A DNA stretch of 64,000 nt from Streptomyces spinosus (GTDB lineage: Bacteria > Actinomycetota > Actinomycetes > Streptomycetales > Streptomycetaceae): assembly GCF_020400655.1 (NCBI RefSeq), contig NZ_JAINRC010000002.1, forward strand, positions 372,001 through 436,000, read 5' to 3'. Both the position numbers and the translations under genes were made by a program. Positions 28,003-35,999 of this stretch are shown here, one piece after another; within the stretch, counting starts at the first letter, position 1, and each line of letters begins with the position of its first letter. The notes beneath the pieces are model-generated. The model worked only from the letters and a program-made list of their open reading frames with translations. It made no database searches and had not been told where the DNA came from.

Positions 28003-28758
28003 TCAGCGCAGTTCCCTCGGCAGAGTGCGGTCGGCGTCCACCTTCTCCACGCGGACCAGTTCGCCCCAGACGACGTACCGGTAGCGGGAGGTGTAGACGG
28101 GGGTGCAGGTCGTCAGGGTGATGTAGTGGCCCGGCTTCTTCCTGCCGGACTCCCGGGGGACGGCGGAGAGGACCTTGACGTTGTACTTCGAGGTCTCGGG
28201 CAGGACCGAGTAGACCTTGTAGACGTACCAGTCGTCCCGCGTCTCGAAGACGATCGGGTCGCCCTTGCGCACCTTGTCGATGTTGTGGAACTTCGCGCCG
28301 TGGCCGTCCCGGTGGGCGGCGACGGCGAAGTTGCCCGCCTTGCCGGTGGTGGGCAGCGTGGCCTTGACCGGGTCCGTGTAGTAGCCGGCCACGCCGTCGT
28401 CGAGGACGTCCGTGCCCGTGCCCTTCTCGACCAGCACCTCGCCGTTGCGCATCGCCGGCACGTGCAGGAACCCGATGCCGTCCTTGGTGTCGAGCGCGCC
28501 GGGACCGGTCCGCTGCTGCTCGGCCCAGTGCTCGCGCACCTTGTCGGCCTGCCGGTCCGCCTTGCGGTCCGCTATCACGTTCGTCCACCACAGGGAGTAG
28601 ACGACGAACAGGCCGAGCAGCACGCCCGCCGTGATGAGCAGTTCCCCGAAGACGCTGACCGCCAGGGCGATCCGGCCGGGGCCCCGGCGCGGAGCCGGAC
28701 GCGGAACCGGTTCGGACGCGTCCGTGGTCTCTTCGGTCTCGTCGGCGGTCGCTGCCAC
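28003..28758 (-). CDS. Class E sortase
   Basis: 251 residues. An N-terminal cytosolic tail, one membrane helix (about 32-58) and the sortase barrel follow. The catalytic Cys is in TLTTCTPVY, the His in AVAAHRDGH and the Arg in YTSRYRYVVWG. Class E sortases of Streptomyces recognise LAxTG-type signals and attach chaplins and other proteins to the wall. It is the last gene of a minus-strand operon and lies 45 bases after a second sortase gene, as srtE1 and srtE2 do in S. coelicolor; I cannot say which is which. Confidence 0.92.
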   Translation of the reverse strand: MAATADETEETTDASEPVPRPAPRRGPGRIALAVSVFGELLITAGVLLGLFVVYSLWWTNVIADRKADRQADKVREHWAEQQRTGPGALDTKDGIGFLHVPAMRNGEVLVEKGTGTDVLDDGVAGYYTDPVKATLPTTGKAGNFAVAAHRDGHGAKFHNIDKVRKGDPIVFETRDDWYVYKVYSVLPETSKYNVKVLSAVPRESGRKKPGHYITLTTCTPVYTSRYRYVVWGELVRVEKVDADRTLPRELR

Positions 28759-28803
28759 TGTGTCCTCTGCCCTTGGTCGATGAGCGCCCTTGGTCGGTGA
28801 GCC

Positions 28804-29946
28804 CTACTCGATGAGCGCGTCCGGCTTGCCCTTGCTGCGCGGGCGTTCCTGGACCATCTTGCCCCAGACGATCAACCGGTACTTGCTGGTGAACTCCGGT
28901 GTGCAGGTGGTGAGGGTGATGTAGCGGCCGGGCCGGGTGAAGCCGGAGCCCGGCGGGACCGGGTTCAGCACACTGGTGTTGGACGGCGGCGTCACCGGAA
29001 GCATCGAGGTCACCTTGTACACGAAGTAGGTGTCCTGCGTCTCGACCACGACCGCGTCCCCGGCCTTGAGCCTGTTGATGTACCGGAACGGCTCCCCGTG
29101 CGTGTTGCGGTGCGCGGCGAGGCCGAAGTTGCCGGTCCTGGCATCGGGCATCGCCGTCTTCAGCGGGGCCTCGCCGTAGTGCCCCACCATGCCCTTGTCG
29201 AGGACCTTCTTGTTGCTGACGCCCTCCGCGATGGGCGCGACCACGTCCAGCTTCGGGATGTGCAGGATGGCGAAGCCCTGCCCCGGCTCGAAGACGCCCG
29301 GATTGCGCTTGCCGTTGGCCCAGTCGTCCTGGAGCTGGTGCGCCTCGCTGCCGGCCTGCGCGTGCGCGCGGACGTTGGTCCACCACAGCTGGTAGGTGAC
29401 GAACAGCAGCATCAGGACGCCGGTGGTGATGAACACCTCGCCGATCGCCCGGCTCGCGACGGTCGCCGGGCTCGGCTTGCGCAGCCGGGCCTGCCGCCGG
29501 GCCTCCACCCGGCTCAGGGGCCGCTGCGGGTCCCGGCCCGTCGCGGGGGCCGCCGGCTCGCGGGTGTCCCTGGGCCCGCCGTGCCGCCCTCCACGCCGCT
29601 TGGCGGCCTTTCTCCGGGCCGCACGGCCGCCCGGCGCGGCCGAGGAGGCCGGGGCGGCCGACAGGGCTCCAGAGGCCCCTGTTCCCGCCCCTGGGGCGCC
29701 GCCGTCCGCGCCGTGCCCCGCGGGCCTTGGAATCCGCAGCGCCATCGTCTCCTCGTCGACGCGCGGCGGGGGCGCCGTGAGGTCCTGCTCCGTCAGCCGG
29801 GGCATCGGAGCCGTCGGCGGGTCCTGCCGCCGCCCGGCGTACGGCCGCGCGCCACGGGAGGACTCGTACGGCCGCGCACCGCCGGAGGACCCGTACGGTC
29901 TGTCGCCGTCGTACAAGTCCTCGCGCTCGGGGCGCAGCGCGGTCAC
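28804..29946 (-). CDS. Class E sortase with long disordered N-terminus
   Basis: 380 residues. The first 170 or so are Arg/Pro/Gly/Ala-rich and probably disordered; a membrane helix (about 185-205) and the sortase domain follow. The catalytic Cys is in TLTTCTPEF, His in LAAHRNTHG and Arg in TSKYRLIVWG. The start is GTG 29946, overlapping the pabA stop (GTGA). The upstream frame remains open inside pabA but that is an overlap artefact. The long cytosolic tail is about twice that of its twin and may be a docking or regulatory segment. Confidence 0.9.
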   Translation of the reverse strand: MTALRPEREDLYDGDRPYGSSGGARPYESSRGARPYAGRRQDPPTAPMPRLTEQDLTAPPPRVDEETMALRIPRPAGHGADGGAPGAGTGASGALSAAPASSAAPGGRAARRKAAKRRGGRHGGPRDTREPAAPATGRDPQRPLSRVEARRQARLRKPSPATVASRAIGEVFITTGVLMLLFVTYQLWWTNVRAHAQAGSEAHQLQDDWANGKRNPGVFEPGQGFAILHIPKLDVVAPIAEGVSNKKVLDKGMVGHYGEAPLKTAMPDARTGNFGLAAHRNTHGEPFRYINRLKAGDAVVVETQDTYFVYKVTSMLPVTPPSNTSVLNPVPPGSGFTRPGRYITLTTCTPEFTSKYRLIVWGKMVQERPRSKGKPDALIE

Positions 29947-30581
29947 GCCGTGGCCCTGCCCACCACCGGGGCGAGCCCCGCCGATCTCGCCACGGCACCC
30001 TGGTCGCCGCACTCCGCCAGCCAGTTGGCCAGCATCCGGTGCCCGTGCTCGGTCAGCACCGACTCGGGGTGGAACTGCACACCCTCCACCGGCAGTTCCC
30101 GGTGGCGCAGGCCCATGATGATGCCGTCGTGCGTGCGGGCGGTCACCTCCAGCTCGGCCGGGACCGTGGCCGGTTCGGCGGCCAGGGAGTGGTAGCGGGT
30201 CGCCGTGAAGGGGGAGGGCAGGCCCGCGAAGACGCCCTTGCCCTCGTGCTCGACCGGCGAGGTCTTGCCGTGCAGCAGCTCGGGCGCCCGGTCGACCACA
30301 CCGCCGTACGCCACCTGCATCGACTGCATGCCGAGGCACACGCCGAAGACCGGCACCCCGGTGGCCGCGCAGTGCCGGACCATGTCCACGCACACGCCCG
30401 CCTCCTCCGGGGTCCCGGGACCGGGCGAGAGGAGCACGCCGTCGAAGCCGTCCTGCGCGTGCGAGGTCGTCACCTCGTCGTTGCGCAGGACCTCACACTC
30501 CGCGCCCAGCTGGTACAGGTACTGGACGAGGTTGAAGACGAAGCTGTCGTAGTTGTCGACGACGAGAATCCGCGCACTCAC
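29943..30581 (-). CDS. pabA: Aminodeoxychorismate/anthranilate synthase component II (glutamine amidotransferase)
   Basis: 212-residue class I glutamine amidotransferase. It has the oxyanion loop LSPGPGTPEEAG, nucleophile Cys in GVCLGMQSM and the His-Glu pair in VQFHPESV. It supplies ammonia to a PabB or TrpE partner for p-aminobenzoate (folate) or anthranilate; the two roles cannot be separated by sequence alone, and no partner is nearby. It starts at GTG 30581, overlapping the stop of a small membrane protein gene, and its stop overlaps the sortase start. Confidence 0.9.
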   Translation of the reverse strand: MSARILVVDNYDSFVFNLVQYLYQLGAECEVLRNDEVTTSHAQDGFDGVLLSPGPGTPEEAGVCVDMVRHCAATGVPVFGVCLGMQSMQVAYGGVVDRAPELLHGKTSPVEHEGKGVFAGLPSPFTATRYHSLAAEPATVPAELEVTARTHDGIIMGLRHRELPVEGVQFHPESVLTEHGHRMLANWLAECGDQGAVARSAGLAPVVGRATA

Positions 30582-30739
30582 TGGTTGTCCACCGTCACAT
30601 CGTTGAAGGGCAGCAGCGGCTCGGCCCACGGGAAGACGTACTGGAACAGGACGTAGACCACGGCCAGGATCAGTACGAGCGAGATCAGGGCCCTCACCCA
30701 CGCGTTGCCCGGCAGATGCCGCCAGATCCAGCCGTACAT
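30578..30739 (-). CDS. Small membrane protein (53 aa)
   Basis: 53 residues starting MYGWIWRHLPG, with a single hydrophobic helix (about 14-36, ALISLVLILAVVYVLFQYV) and a short acidic tail. Start at ATG 30739; an in-frame ATG at 30784 would add 15 residues without conservation signals. Its stop overlaps the pabA GTG (GTGA), so all four genes of this operon down to the second sortase are closely coupled. Function unknown; the gene appears to be a regular companion of pabA and class E sortases in Streptomyces. Confidence 0.75.
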   Translation of the reverse strand: MYGWIWRHLPGNAWVRALISLVLILAVVYVLFQYVFPWAEPLLPFNDVTVDNQ

Positions 30740-30997
30740 GCCGTCCCCTGCCGTCCCTTCCGTATCCGCTACGGCACCAGACACACGCCGTACGTCACCA
30801 GACTAACGGCGCGGAGCCCCCGGTTCGCCTTCCTCCACAGGCTATGCGGAGTCCGGGCGTGTACCCGGATGTACGGGGACCAGCGTCGATCACCTCGACC
30901 TCGGGCGGCACTGTTTTGCAGGGGCCTTTGTCGATCCGATACGCGAACCAGATGTTTCACCCGATCGGCGCACACCCGGCGGCTCCGGGAGGGACGT

Positions 30998-31786
30998 CTA
31001 CCCCACCGGCTTCGCGTAGTGCAGATCCACCGTGCCGGAGTAGCCGGGAAGCGTCACCGTCCCGTCGTCGGTGACCTTCCAGCCGAGGCCGTAGACGTTG
31101 ACGTAGACCATGTAGGTCTGGATCGCCTTGCTCGCGGCGAGCGCCTGCTTCAGCCGGTCGGGGTCCCCGACCGCGGTGATCTTGTACGGCGGTGAGTAGA
31201 CACGGCCCTGGAGGATCAGGGTGTTGCCGACGCAGCGCACCGCGCTGGTCGAGATCAGCCGCTGGTCCATGACCTTGATGCCCCGGGCTCCGCCCTGCCA
31301 CAGCGCGTTCACCACGGCCTGGAGATCCTGCTGGTGGATGACCAGGTAGTCGGGCTGCGGCTCGGGATAGCCGGGGAGCTTGGCGGTGGCGCCCGGCGGG
31401 GCGTCGTTCAGGGTGACGGTGACGGCCGTGCCGGTCAGTTTCCGGGTGCCCGCGCTCTTCTCCAGCCGGCCCAGGTTCTCGTCCTCGGCCTTGGTGCTGC
31501 CGTCGTCGTTCTCGGCCAGCGACTCCACGCTGTCGCGCAGGGTCGCGTTGGACTCGTCCAGCTCCTTGTTCTTGCGGCTGCGCTGCTGGATCAGGTCGGA
31601 CAGCTTCAGCAGGGAGCCGTCCTGGCGGATGTCGGTGCCCTTGGCCGTGTCGAAGCTGGTGAAGAAGATGAGCCCGGCGAGCGCGAAGACGGCGGCCGTG
31701 AGGATCCGCACGGGCCGCACACGCGGCCGGCGGACGGGGCCCTGACCCGTTGATCCCGTCCCCGGGGAGTCGGCAGAATTGCTCAA
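30998..31786 (-). CDS. DUF881 membrane-anchored protein
   Basis: 262 residues. A short cytosolic N-terminus and one membrane helix (about 27-45, [17 protein letters not shown]) lead into a coiled-coil stretch (about 60-110, [19 protein letters not shown]) and the conserved DUF881 domain (about 115-262, with [18 protein letters not shown]). It starts with TTG. DUF881 genes are regular neighbours of crgA and the pkn/pbp cluster in Actinobacteria, suggesting a division or cell-wall role, but no activity is known. It is divergent from crgA. Confidence 0.87.
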   Translation of the reverse strand: MSNSADSPGTGSTGQGPVRRPRVRPVRILTAAVFALAGLIFFTSFDTAKGTDIRQDGSLLKLSDLIQQRSRKNKELDESNATLRDSVESLAENDDGSTKAEDENLGRLEKSAGTRKLTGTAVTVTLNDAPPGATAKLPGYPEPQPDYLVIHQQDLQAVVNALWQGGARGIKVMDQRLISTSAVRCVGNTLILQGRVYSPPYKITAVGDPDRLKQALAASKAIQTYMVYVNVYGLGWKVTDDGTVTLPGYSGTVDLHYAKPVG

Positions 31787-31938
31787 CGTACCCTTATCTC
31801 CTTCGGCGCCACGGAAGCACTACGCTAACGGACGCCCGGGGGAGAACACAGAGTCGTCATGTTGGCCCCTTGTACGCTGCCCCGAGCCCGACCCAGTTAC
31901 CTGCGCGGCCACGCAGCGCATCGACAGGAGAGACCCTC

Positions 31939-32193
31939 GTGCCGAAGTCACGTATCCGCAAGAAGGCCGACTACACGCCGCCGGCGGCGAAGCAGGCGCA
32001 GGCCATCAAGCTCACCAACCGCGCGTGGGTCGCGCCCGTGATGCTGGCCATGTTCCTGATCGGCCTGGCCTGGATCGTCGTCTTCTACGTGACCGACGGC
32101 TCGCTGCCGGTCGACAGCCTGGACAACTGGAACATCGTCGTCGGCTTCGGCTTCATCGCCGCCGGCTTCGGTGTCTCCACGCAGTGGAAATAG
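31939..32193 (+). CDS. crgA: CrgA cell-division inhibitor
   Basis: 84 residues starting at GTG 31939 after a CAGGAGAG ribosome binding site. A basic N-terminus ([15 protein letters not shown]) precedes two membrane helices (about 30-52 and 64-80) with [14 protein letters not shown] between them. CrgA in Streptomyces coordinates septation in aerial hyphae and affects FtsZ ring formation; in mycobacteria it bridges divisome proteins. Length and motif order match the family. Confidence 0.95.
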   Translation: MPKSRIRKKADYTPPAAKQAQAIKLTNRAWVAPVMLAMFLIGLAWIVVFYVTDGSLPVDSLDNWNIVVGFGFIAAGFGVSTQWK

Positions 32194-32217
32194 CTCTGCC
32201 CAGGGCTATCCGCCGAG

Positions 32218-32431
32218 TTATCCACAGGCCAGGGGTGCTGTCCACAATCCCCTGGGGAAAAGAAACTACGATCTGTGGATAACTCATCGGGCGTTGACGC
32301 CGGTGTGACTGGCCAACCGATCCCCATACATCTGTTCGCCCCCTGTCCGACCTGCGGAAACACATCCGAGCGACAGGGGGCGCAGCTGTGTCGGCACACG
32401 GTGCACAAGATCCGCCACAGCCTGTGGACAA
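32218..32431. promoter_or_regulatory. Cluster of DnaA-box-like 9-mers
   Basis: Four sites lie in the gene-free crgA-rhomboid interval. TTATCCACA at 32218-32226 and its exact complement at 32274-32282 are perfect; TTGTCCACA on the minus strand at 32423-32431 is the common Streptomyces form; CTGTCCACA at 32238-32246 has one mismatch. Both perfect forms match the known DnaA box. Clusters of DnaA boxes outside oriC are known in Streptomyces and influence replication initiation. This is not oriC itself, because dnaA and dnaN are not adjacent. Confidence 0.6.
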
Positions 32432-32441
32432 CGGTTCGGTA

Positions 32442-33332
32442 TCAGGTGAGCTGAGCGGTCCTGACCAGGGCCAGCGCCACCGTCAGCACCAGGACGACGG
32501 CACACGTGCCGTACTGCACCAGCGCCCGCTTCTCGCGGGGGGCGTGGACCATCGCGTACCCGGTCACGACACCGGCGACCAGCCCGCCGATGTGCGCCTG
32601 CCAGGCGATGTTCATGCTCGGGTTGAAGGTGAAGATCAGGTTGATCGCCAGCAGCGCGATGACCGGACGCATGTCGTAGTTCAGGCGGCGCATCAGCACG
32701 GCGGTCGCGCCGAAGAGCCCGAAGATCGCGCCCGAGGCGCCGAGCGAGGCGGTCTGCGGGGAGGCGAACAGATAGGTCAGCGCGCCGCCGGCCAGCCCGG
32801 AGACGAAGTAGACCGCCAGATAGCGGGCCCGGCCTAGGGCCGCTTCCAGCGGGCCGCCGATCCACCACAGGCTCAGCATGTTGAAGCCGATGTGCCAGTA
32901 CTCCTCGTGCGTGAACATCGACGTCACGAAGCGGTACCACTCGCCTCCGGCGACACCCGAGGTCGGCGCGAACGGCTTCGGCGGCCAGGCGCCGTAGAGC
33001 ACCAGGTGGTCCAGGAGTGACCTGTCGGCCTGGACGGCGATGAACACCGCGAGGTTGATCCCGATCAGGATCTTGGTGAGCAGGCGGGGGTCGGCCGTGA
33101 CCGTGCCCCCGGCGACCGTGCGCGGCCGGGACGCCGCCGGCGCGTGCCCCGTGCCCGAGCCCTGGCGGACGCAGTCCGGACACTGGAAGCCGACCGAGGC
33201 GCTGATCATGCACTCCGGGCAGATGGGCCGGTCACAGCGGGTGCAGCGCACGCCGGTCTCGCGGTCCGGGTGCCGGTAGCACACGGGCGCGCTCCGGGCG
33301 GCGTCCTGCGCGCTCCCTGCGGCCTGGTCCAT
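32442..33332 (-). CDS. Rhomboid-family intramembrane serine protease with N-terminal zinc finger
   Basis: 296 residues. The N-terminal 60 residues hold a B-box/zinc-ribbon with paired cysteines (CYRH, CTRCDRPICPECM, CPDC). The rhomboid core has about six helices: HIGFNMLSLWWIGGPLE carries the conserved HxxxN, the catalytic Ser is in GASGAIFG, and the catalytic His in AWQAHIGGLVAG. It cleaves transmembrane substrates that remain unknown in Streptomyces. The position between crgA and a cyclophilin gene is usual in the genus. Confidence 0.93.
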   Translation of the reverse strand: MDQAAGSAQDAARSAPVCYRHPDRETGVRCTRCDRPICPECMISASVGFQCPDCVRQGSGTGHAPAASRPRTVAGGTVTADPRLLTKILIGINLAVFIAVQADRSLLDHLVLYGAWPPKPFAPTSGVAGGEWYRFVTSMFTHEEYWHIGFNMLSLWWIGGPLEAALGRARYLAVYFVSGLAGGALTYLFASPQTASLGASGAIFGLFGATAVLMRRLNYDMRPVIALLAINLIFTFNPSMNIAWQAHIGGLVAGVVTGYAMVHAPREKRALVQYGTCAVVLVLTVALALVRTAQLT

Positions 33333-33417
33333 CAGATCCCCTTGGTTCGTCGTGTCCGTCCTGACGGTACGGTCCTGCTCCGCCCATCCTTACGGACGAG
33401 CGGCGCGTTTGGTTCCC

Positions 33418-33948
33418 TCAGTCCGCACGCGTCTGCACCACCACCGTCTCGAGGACGACATCGGTCAGCGGGCGGTCGTTGCGGCCGGTCGGCACGTTCG
33501 CGATGGCGTCGACCACCTTCTGCGAGGCCGGGTCCGTGACCTCGCCGAAGATGGTGCGCTTGCCGTTCAGCCAGGTGCTCGGGGTGACGGTGATGAAGAA
33601 CTGCGAGCCGTTGGTGCCCGGCCCGGCGTTGGCCATGGCCATCAGGTACGGGGTGTCGAACGCCAGGTCCGGCCGGCACTCGTCCTCGAAGCCGTAACCG
33701 GGCCCGCCGAGGCCGTTGCCCAGGGGATCACCGCCCTGGATCATGAACCCGCTGATGACGGAGTGGAAGACCGTGCCGTCGTAGAGCGGCTTCCTGCTCC
33801 TTACGCCGGTGCCCGGGTGTGTCCACTCGCGTTCGCCGCGGGCGAGCTCGACGAAGTTCCTGACCGTGACGGGGGCGTGGAGGGGGAAGAGCCGCACCTC
33901 GATGTCGCCGAGGGTGGTCCTCAGGGTGGCATACAGCTGCTCGGCCAC
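33418..33948 (-). CDS. Cyclophilin-type peptidyl-prolyl cis-trans isomerase
   Basis: 176 residues, a single cytosolic cyclophilin domain. It has VFHSVISGFMIQGGDP, MAMANAGPGTNGSQFFIT and NGKRTIFGEV, containing the active-site Arg region equivalents and the QFF core. Start at GTG 33948 (VAEQLYATL); upstream in-frame sequence is not conserved. It helps protein folding by isomerising X-Pro bonds. The flanking 33949-34236 interval holds no gene and must contain promoters for this gene and the divergent DUF5324 gene. Confidence 0.93.
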   Translation of the reverse strand: MAEQLYATLRTTLGDIEVRLFPLHAPVTVRNFVELARGEREWTHPGTGVRSRKPLYDGTVFHSVISGFMIQGGDPLGNGLGGPGYGFEDECRPDLAFDTPYLMAMANAGPGTNGSQFFITVTPSTWLNGKRTIFGEVTDPASQKVVDAIANVPTGRNDRPLTDVVLETVVVQTRAD

Positions 33949-34236
33949 GATCCGCCTTCCGTCGTCGTCCGCCGCACACCTCCGATCCTTCCACGGTCCC
34001 GTCCGCGCGTCGCCGGGCGGCCGTGACTTCCGCCGCGCGGGCGGCGCGCGCCGGTGATTCGTGGCAGTGTCGACCACGAGCCCCCCGGTGCCCCGGCTCG
34101 TCGCCTCGACCCGGGCCGGAGGGGGCCCACCGGCACCCGTATGCGCGCCCGCACGTGCCCCAGTGGCCGCGGGCAGGCATGATCCGTAAAAGGGTGGAAA
34201 GTCGAAATACCGTACGCCACCGAGGAGGAGGAACCC

Positions 34237-34938
34237 GTGACCCGCATCGACAGCGTGCGCGCCGCGACCGGCTCGGCGAAGGACAGCGTGCTGCACGCCG
34301 CGGAAGTGGTGGCGCCCTACGCCGACACGGCCAAGGAGCGTGCCGCGTACTACGCGCAGGAGGCACGCGTACGGCTGGCGCCCGTGGTCTCGCAGGCCGC
34401 CGAACAGGCCCGCGTGCAGTACGACGCCCGGCTCGCCCCGCGCCTGGAGCAGGCCCGCACGCATGTGCCGCCGAAGGTGGACCTGGCCGCGCAGGAAGCC
34501 GCCGAACGCACCCGTAAGGCGGCCCGGCAGGCCGCCGCCTACTCACGTCCCAAGATCGAGCAGGCCGTGGCCGCGACCGCTCCGGTCCGCGACGAGGCGG
34601 CCGCGCGCGGTGCCGCCGCGCTGGCCGCGCTGCGCGGCCAGGTCTCGGCCCGGGACATCCAGAAGCTGGCCCGGCGCAACGCGCGCCGGTCCCGCACCGG
34701 CCGGGCCCTGAAGGCCGTCGTGGTGCTGACCGCCCTGGCGGGCGGCGCCTTCGCCGCCTGGAAGTGGTGGGACAAGCAGGCCAACCCGGACTGGCTGGTC
34801 GAGCCGCCCGCGGCGACGGAGGTCCCCGACGAGGGACGCATCACCTCCGTGGACGGCAGCGACGCCCAGGCCCTGGACCCCGAGGTCCAGGCGAAGCAGG
34901 CGGAGGACGACGCCGCGGGCCGCGACGACGAGATCTGA
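34237..34938 (+). CDS. DUF5324 family membrane protein
   Basis: 233 residues starting MTRIDSVRAATGSAKDSV. The first 150 residues are repetitive amphipathic Ala/Arg/Glu-rich helices (for example VVSQAAEQARVQYDARLAP), followed by one membrane helix (about 162-182, ALKAVVVLTALAGGAFAAW) and an acidic C-terminal tail. A GAGGAGGAG ribosome binding site precedes the start. The layout recalls apolipoprotein-like or coiled-coil scaffold proteins. I know the family as a Streptomyces-conserved unknown. Confidence 0.85.
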   Translation: MTRIDSVRAATGSAKDSVLHAAEVVAPYADTAKERAAYYAQEARVRLAPVVSQAAEQARVQYDARLAPRLEQARTHVPPKVDLAAQEAAERTRKAARQAAAYSRPKIEQAVAATAPVRDEAAARGAAALAALRGQVSARDIQKLARRNARRSRTGRALKAVVVLTALAGGAFAAWKWWDKQANPDWLVEPPAATEVPDEGRITSVDGSDAQALDPEVQAKQAEDDAAGRDDEI

Positions 34939-34979
34939 GCGGCCTGCCCGCACATCAACGGATACACCAGCGCACACCA

Positions 34980-35020
34980 GGGGACCCTCCGGCCGTGATC
35001 GATCGGGCCGGAGGGTCCCC
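34980..35020 (+). terminator. Terminator after the DUF5324 gene
   Basis: Perfect 15-bp inverted repeat GGGGACCCTCCGGCC (34980-34994) and its complement at 35006-35020 with an 11-base loop, 42 bases after the stop. Confidence 0.85.
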
Positions 35021-35034
35021 CGGTGTGCGCGCGA

Positions 35035-35077
35035 AAATGCCCCCTGACGCTGCGTTCGAGCAGATCAGGGGGCATTT
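35035..35077 (-). terminator. Terminator of the tRNA-Ala gene
   Basis: A 13-bp inverted repeat AAATGCCCCCTGA (35035-35047) and TCAGGGGGCATTT (35065-35077) directly follows the tRNA 3' end on the minus strand and gives a T-rich 3' side in that direction. Confidence 0.75.
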
Positions 35078-35084
35078 CTCGGGG

Positions 35085-35157
35085 TGGAGCCTAGGGGAGT
35101 CGAACCCCTGACATCCGCCATGCAAAGACGGCGCTCTACCAACTGAGCTAAGGCCCC
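35085..35157 (-). tRNA. tRNA-Ala (TGC)
   Basis: 73-base class I tRNA on the minus strand. It starts GGGGCCTTAGCTCAGTTGG, has anticodon loop TTTGCAT (anticodon TGC), T arm AGGGGTTCGACTCCCCT, and ends GGCTCCA with no encoded CCA. The gene is preceded on its 5' side by about 180 bases without genes that separate it from the helix-turn-helix gene. Confidence 0.96.
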
Positions 35158-35339
35158 GGGAAGGAGCGGCCTGCCGGACGGATCACGTTCCGGCGGGCGC
35201 CGCAGACCAGAGTACCGGGTCACCCCCCGTATCCCGCAAAAAGATTGGGGGTCCCCGCGGATGACCACTCTCCGTAAGATGCTCGACGTGGTTCGCTACA
35301 GCGAACCGCGGTTTTCAGGGGAAGCGATGGGGAGACGCA

Positions 35340-35888
35340 ATGGACGCCGCACAGCAGGAAGCCACCGCCAGAGCGCGGGAGCTGCAGCGGAACTGGTACG
35401 GGGAGCCGTTGGGGGCGCTCTTCCGTAAGCTCATCGACGATCTCGGGCTGAACCAGGCCCGGCTCGCGGCGGTCCTGGGCCTGTCCGCGCCGATGCTCTC
35501 GCAGCTGATGAGCGGCCAGCGCGCGAAGATCGGCAACCCGGCGGTGGTCCAGCGGGTGCAGCTGCTGCAGGAACTGGCGTCCCAGGTCGCGGACGGCAGC
35601 GTCAGCGCCGCCGAGGCGACCGAGCGGATGGACGAGATCAAGAAGTCGCAGGGGGGCTCCGTGCTCAGCAACACCACGCACACCACGAACAGTTCGGGTG
35701 CGCCCACGGTCAAGCGGGTGGTGCGCGAGATCCAGTCGCTGCTCCGCTCGGTGGCCGCCGCGGGTGACATCATCGACGCCGCGGACAGCCTCGCCCCGAG
35801 CCATCCCGAACTCGCGGAGTTCCTCCGCGTCTACGGCGCCGGACGCACCTCCGACGCCGTCGCGCACTACCAGTCCCACCAGAACTGA
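35340..35888 (+). CDS. Helix-turn-helix DNA-binding protein
   Basis: 182 residues. An XRE/Cro-type helix-turn-helix is visible at about 35-72 (LNQARLAAVLGLSAPMLSQL followed by MSGQRAKIGNPAVV). The C-terminal half (110-182) is helical and contains TVKRVVREIQSLLRSVAAAG. ATG 35340 follows GGGGAGACGC. It precedes a Ser/Thr kinase gene by 111 bases and may be a substrate or partner of that kinase, an arrangement regular in Streptomyces (inference). Confidence 0.85.
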   Translation: MDAAQQEATARARELQRNWYGEPLGALFRKLIDDLGLNQARLAAVLGLSAPMLSQLMSGQRAKIGNPAVVQRVQLLQELASQVADGSVSAAEATERMDEIKKSQGGSVLSNTTHTTNSSGAPTVKRVVREIQSLLRSVAAAGDIIDAADSLAPSHPELAEFLRVYGAGRTSDAVAHYQSHQN

Positions 35889-35999
35889 CCGCGCGGCCGG
35901 TCCGGGACGGGGGGTCCGGGCCGGCCGGGCGCGGGGCACGTACGGCAGGGGCGCGGTGGCGCGGGGCTTCGTCGGACCAGGGGAGGAGCGGCGGCTGCC

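Noticed and set aside
32218..32431. The DnaA-box cluster as the chromosomal origin
   Set aside because: Only four boxes are present, and dnaA and dnaN are not adjacent; gene order places oriC beyond the right end of the window.
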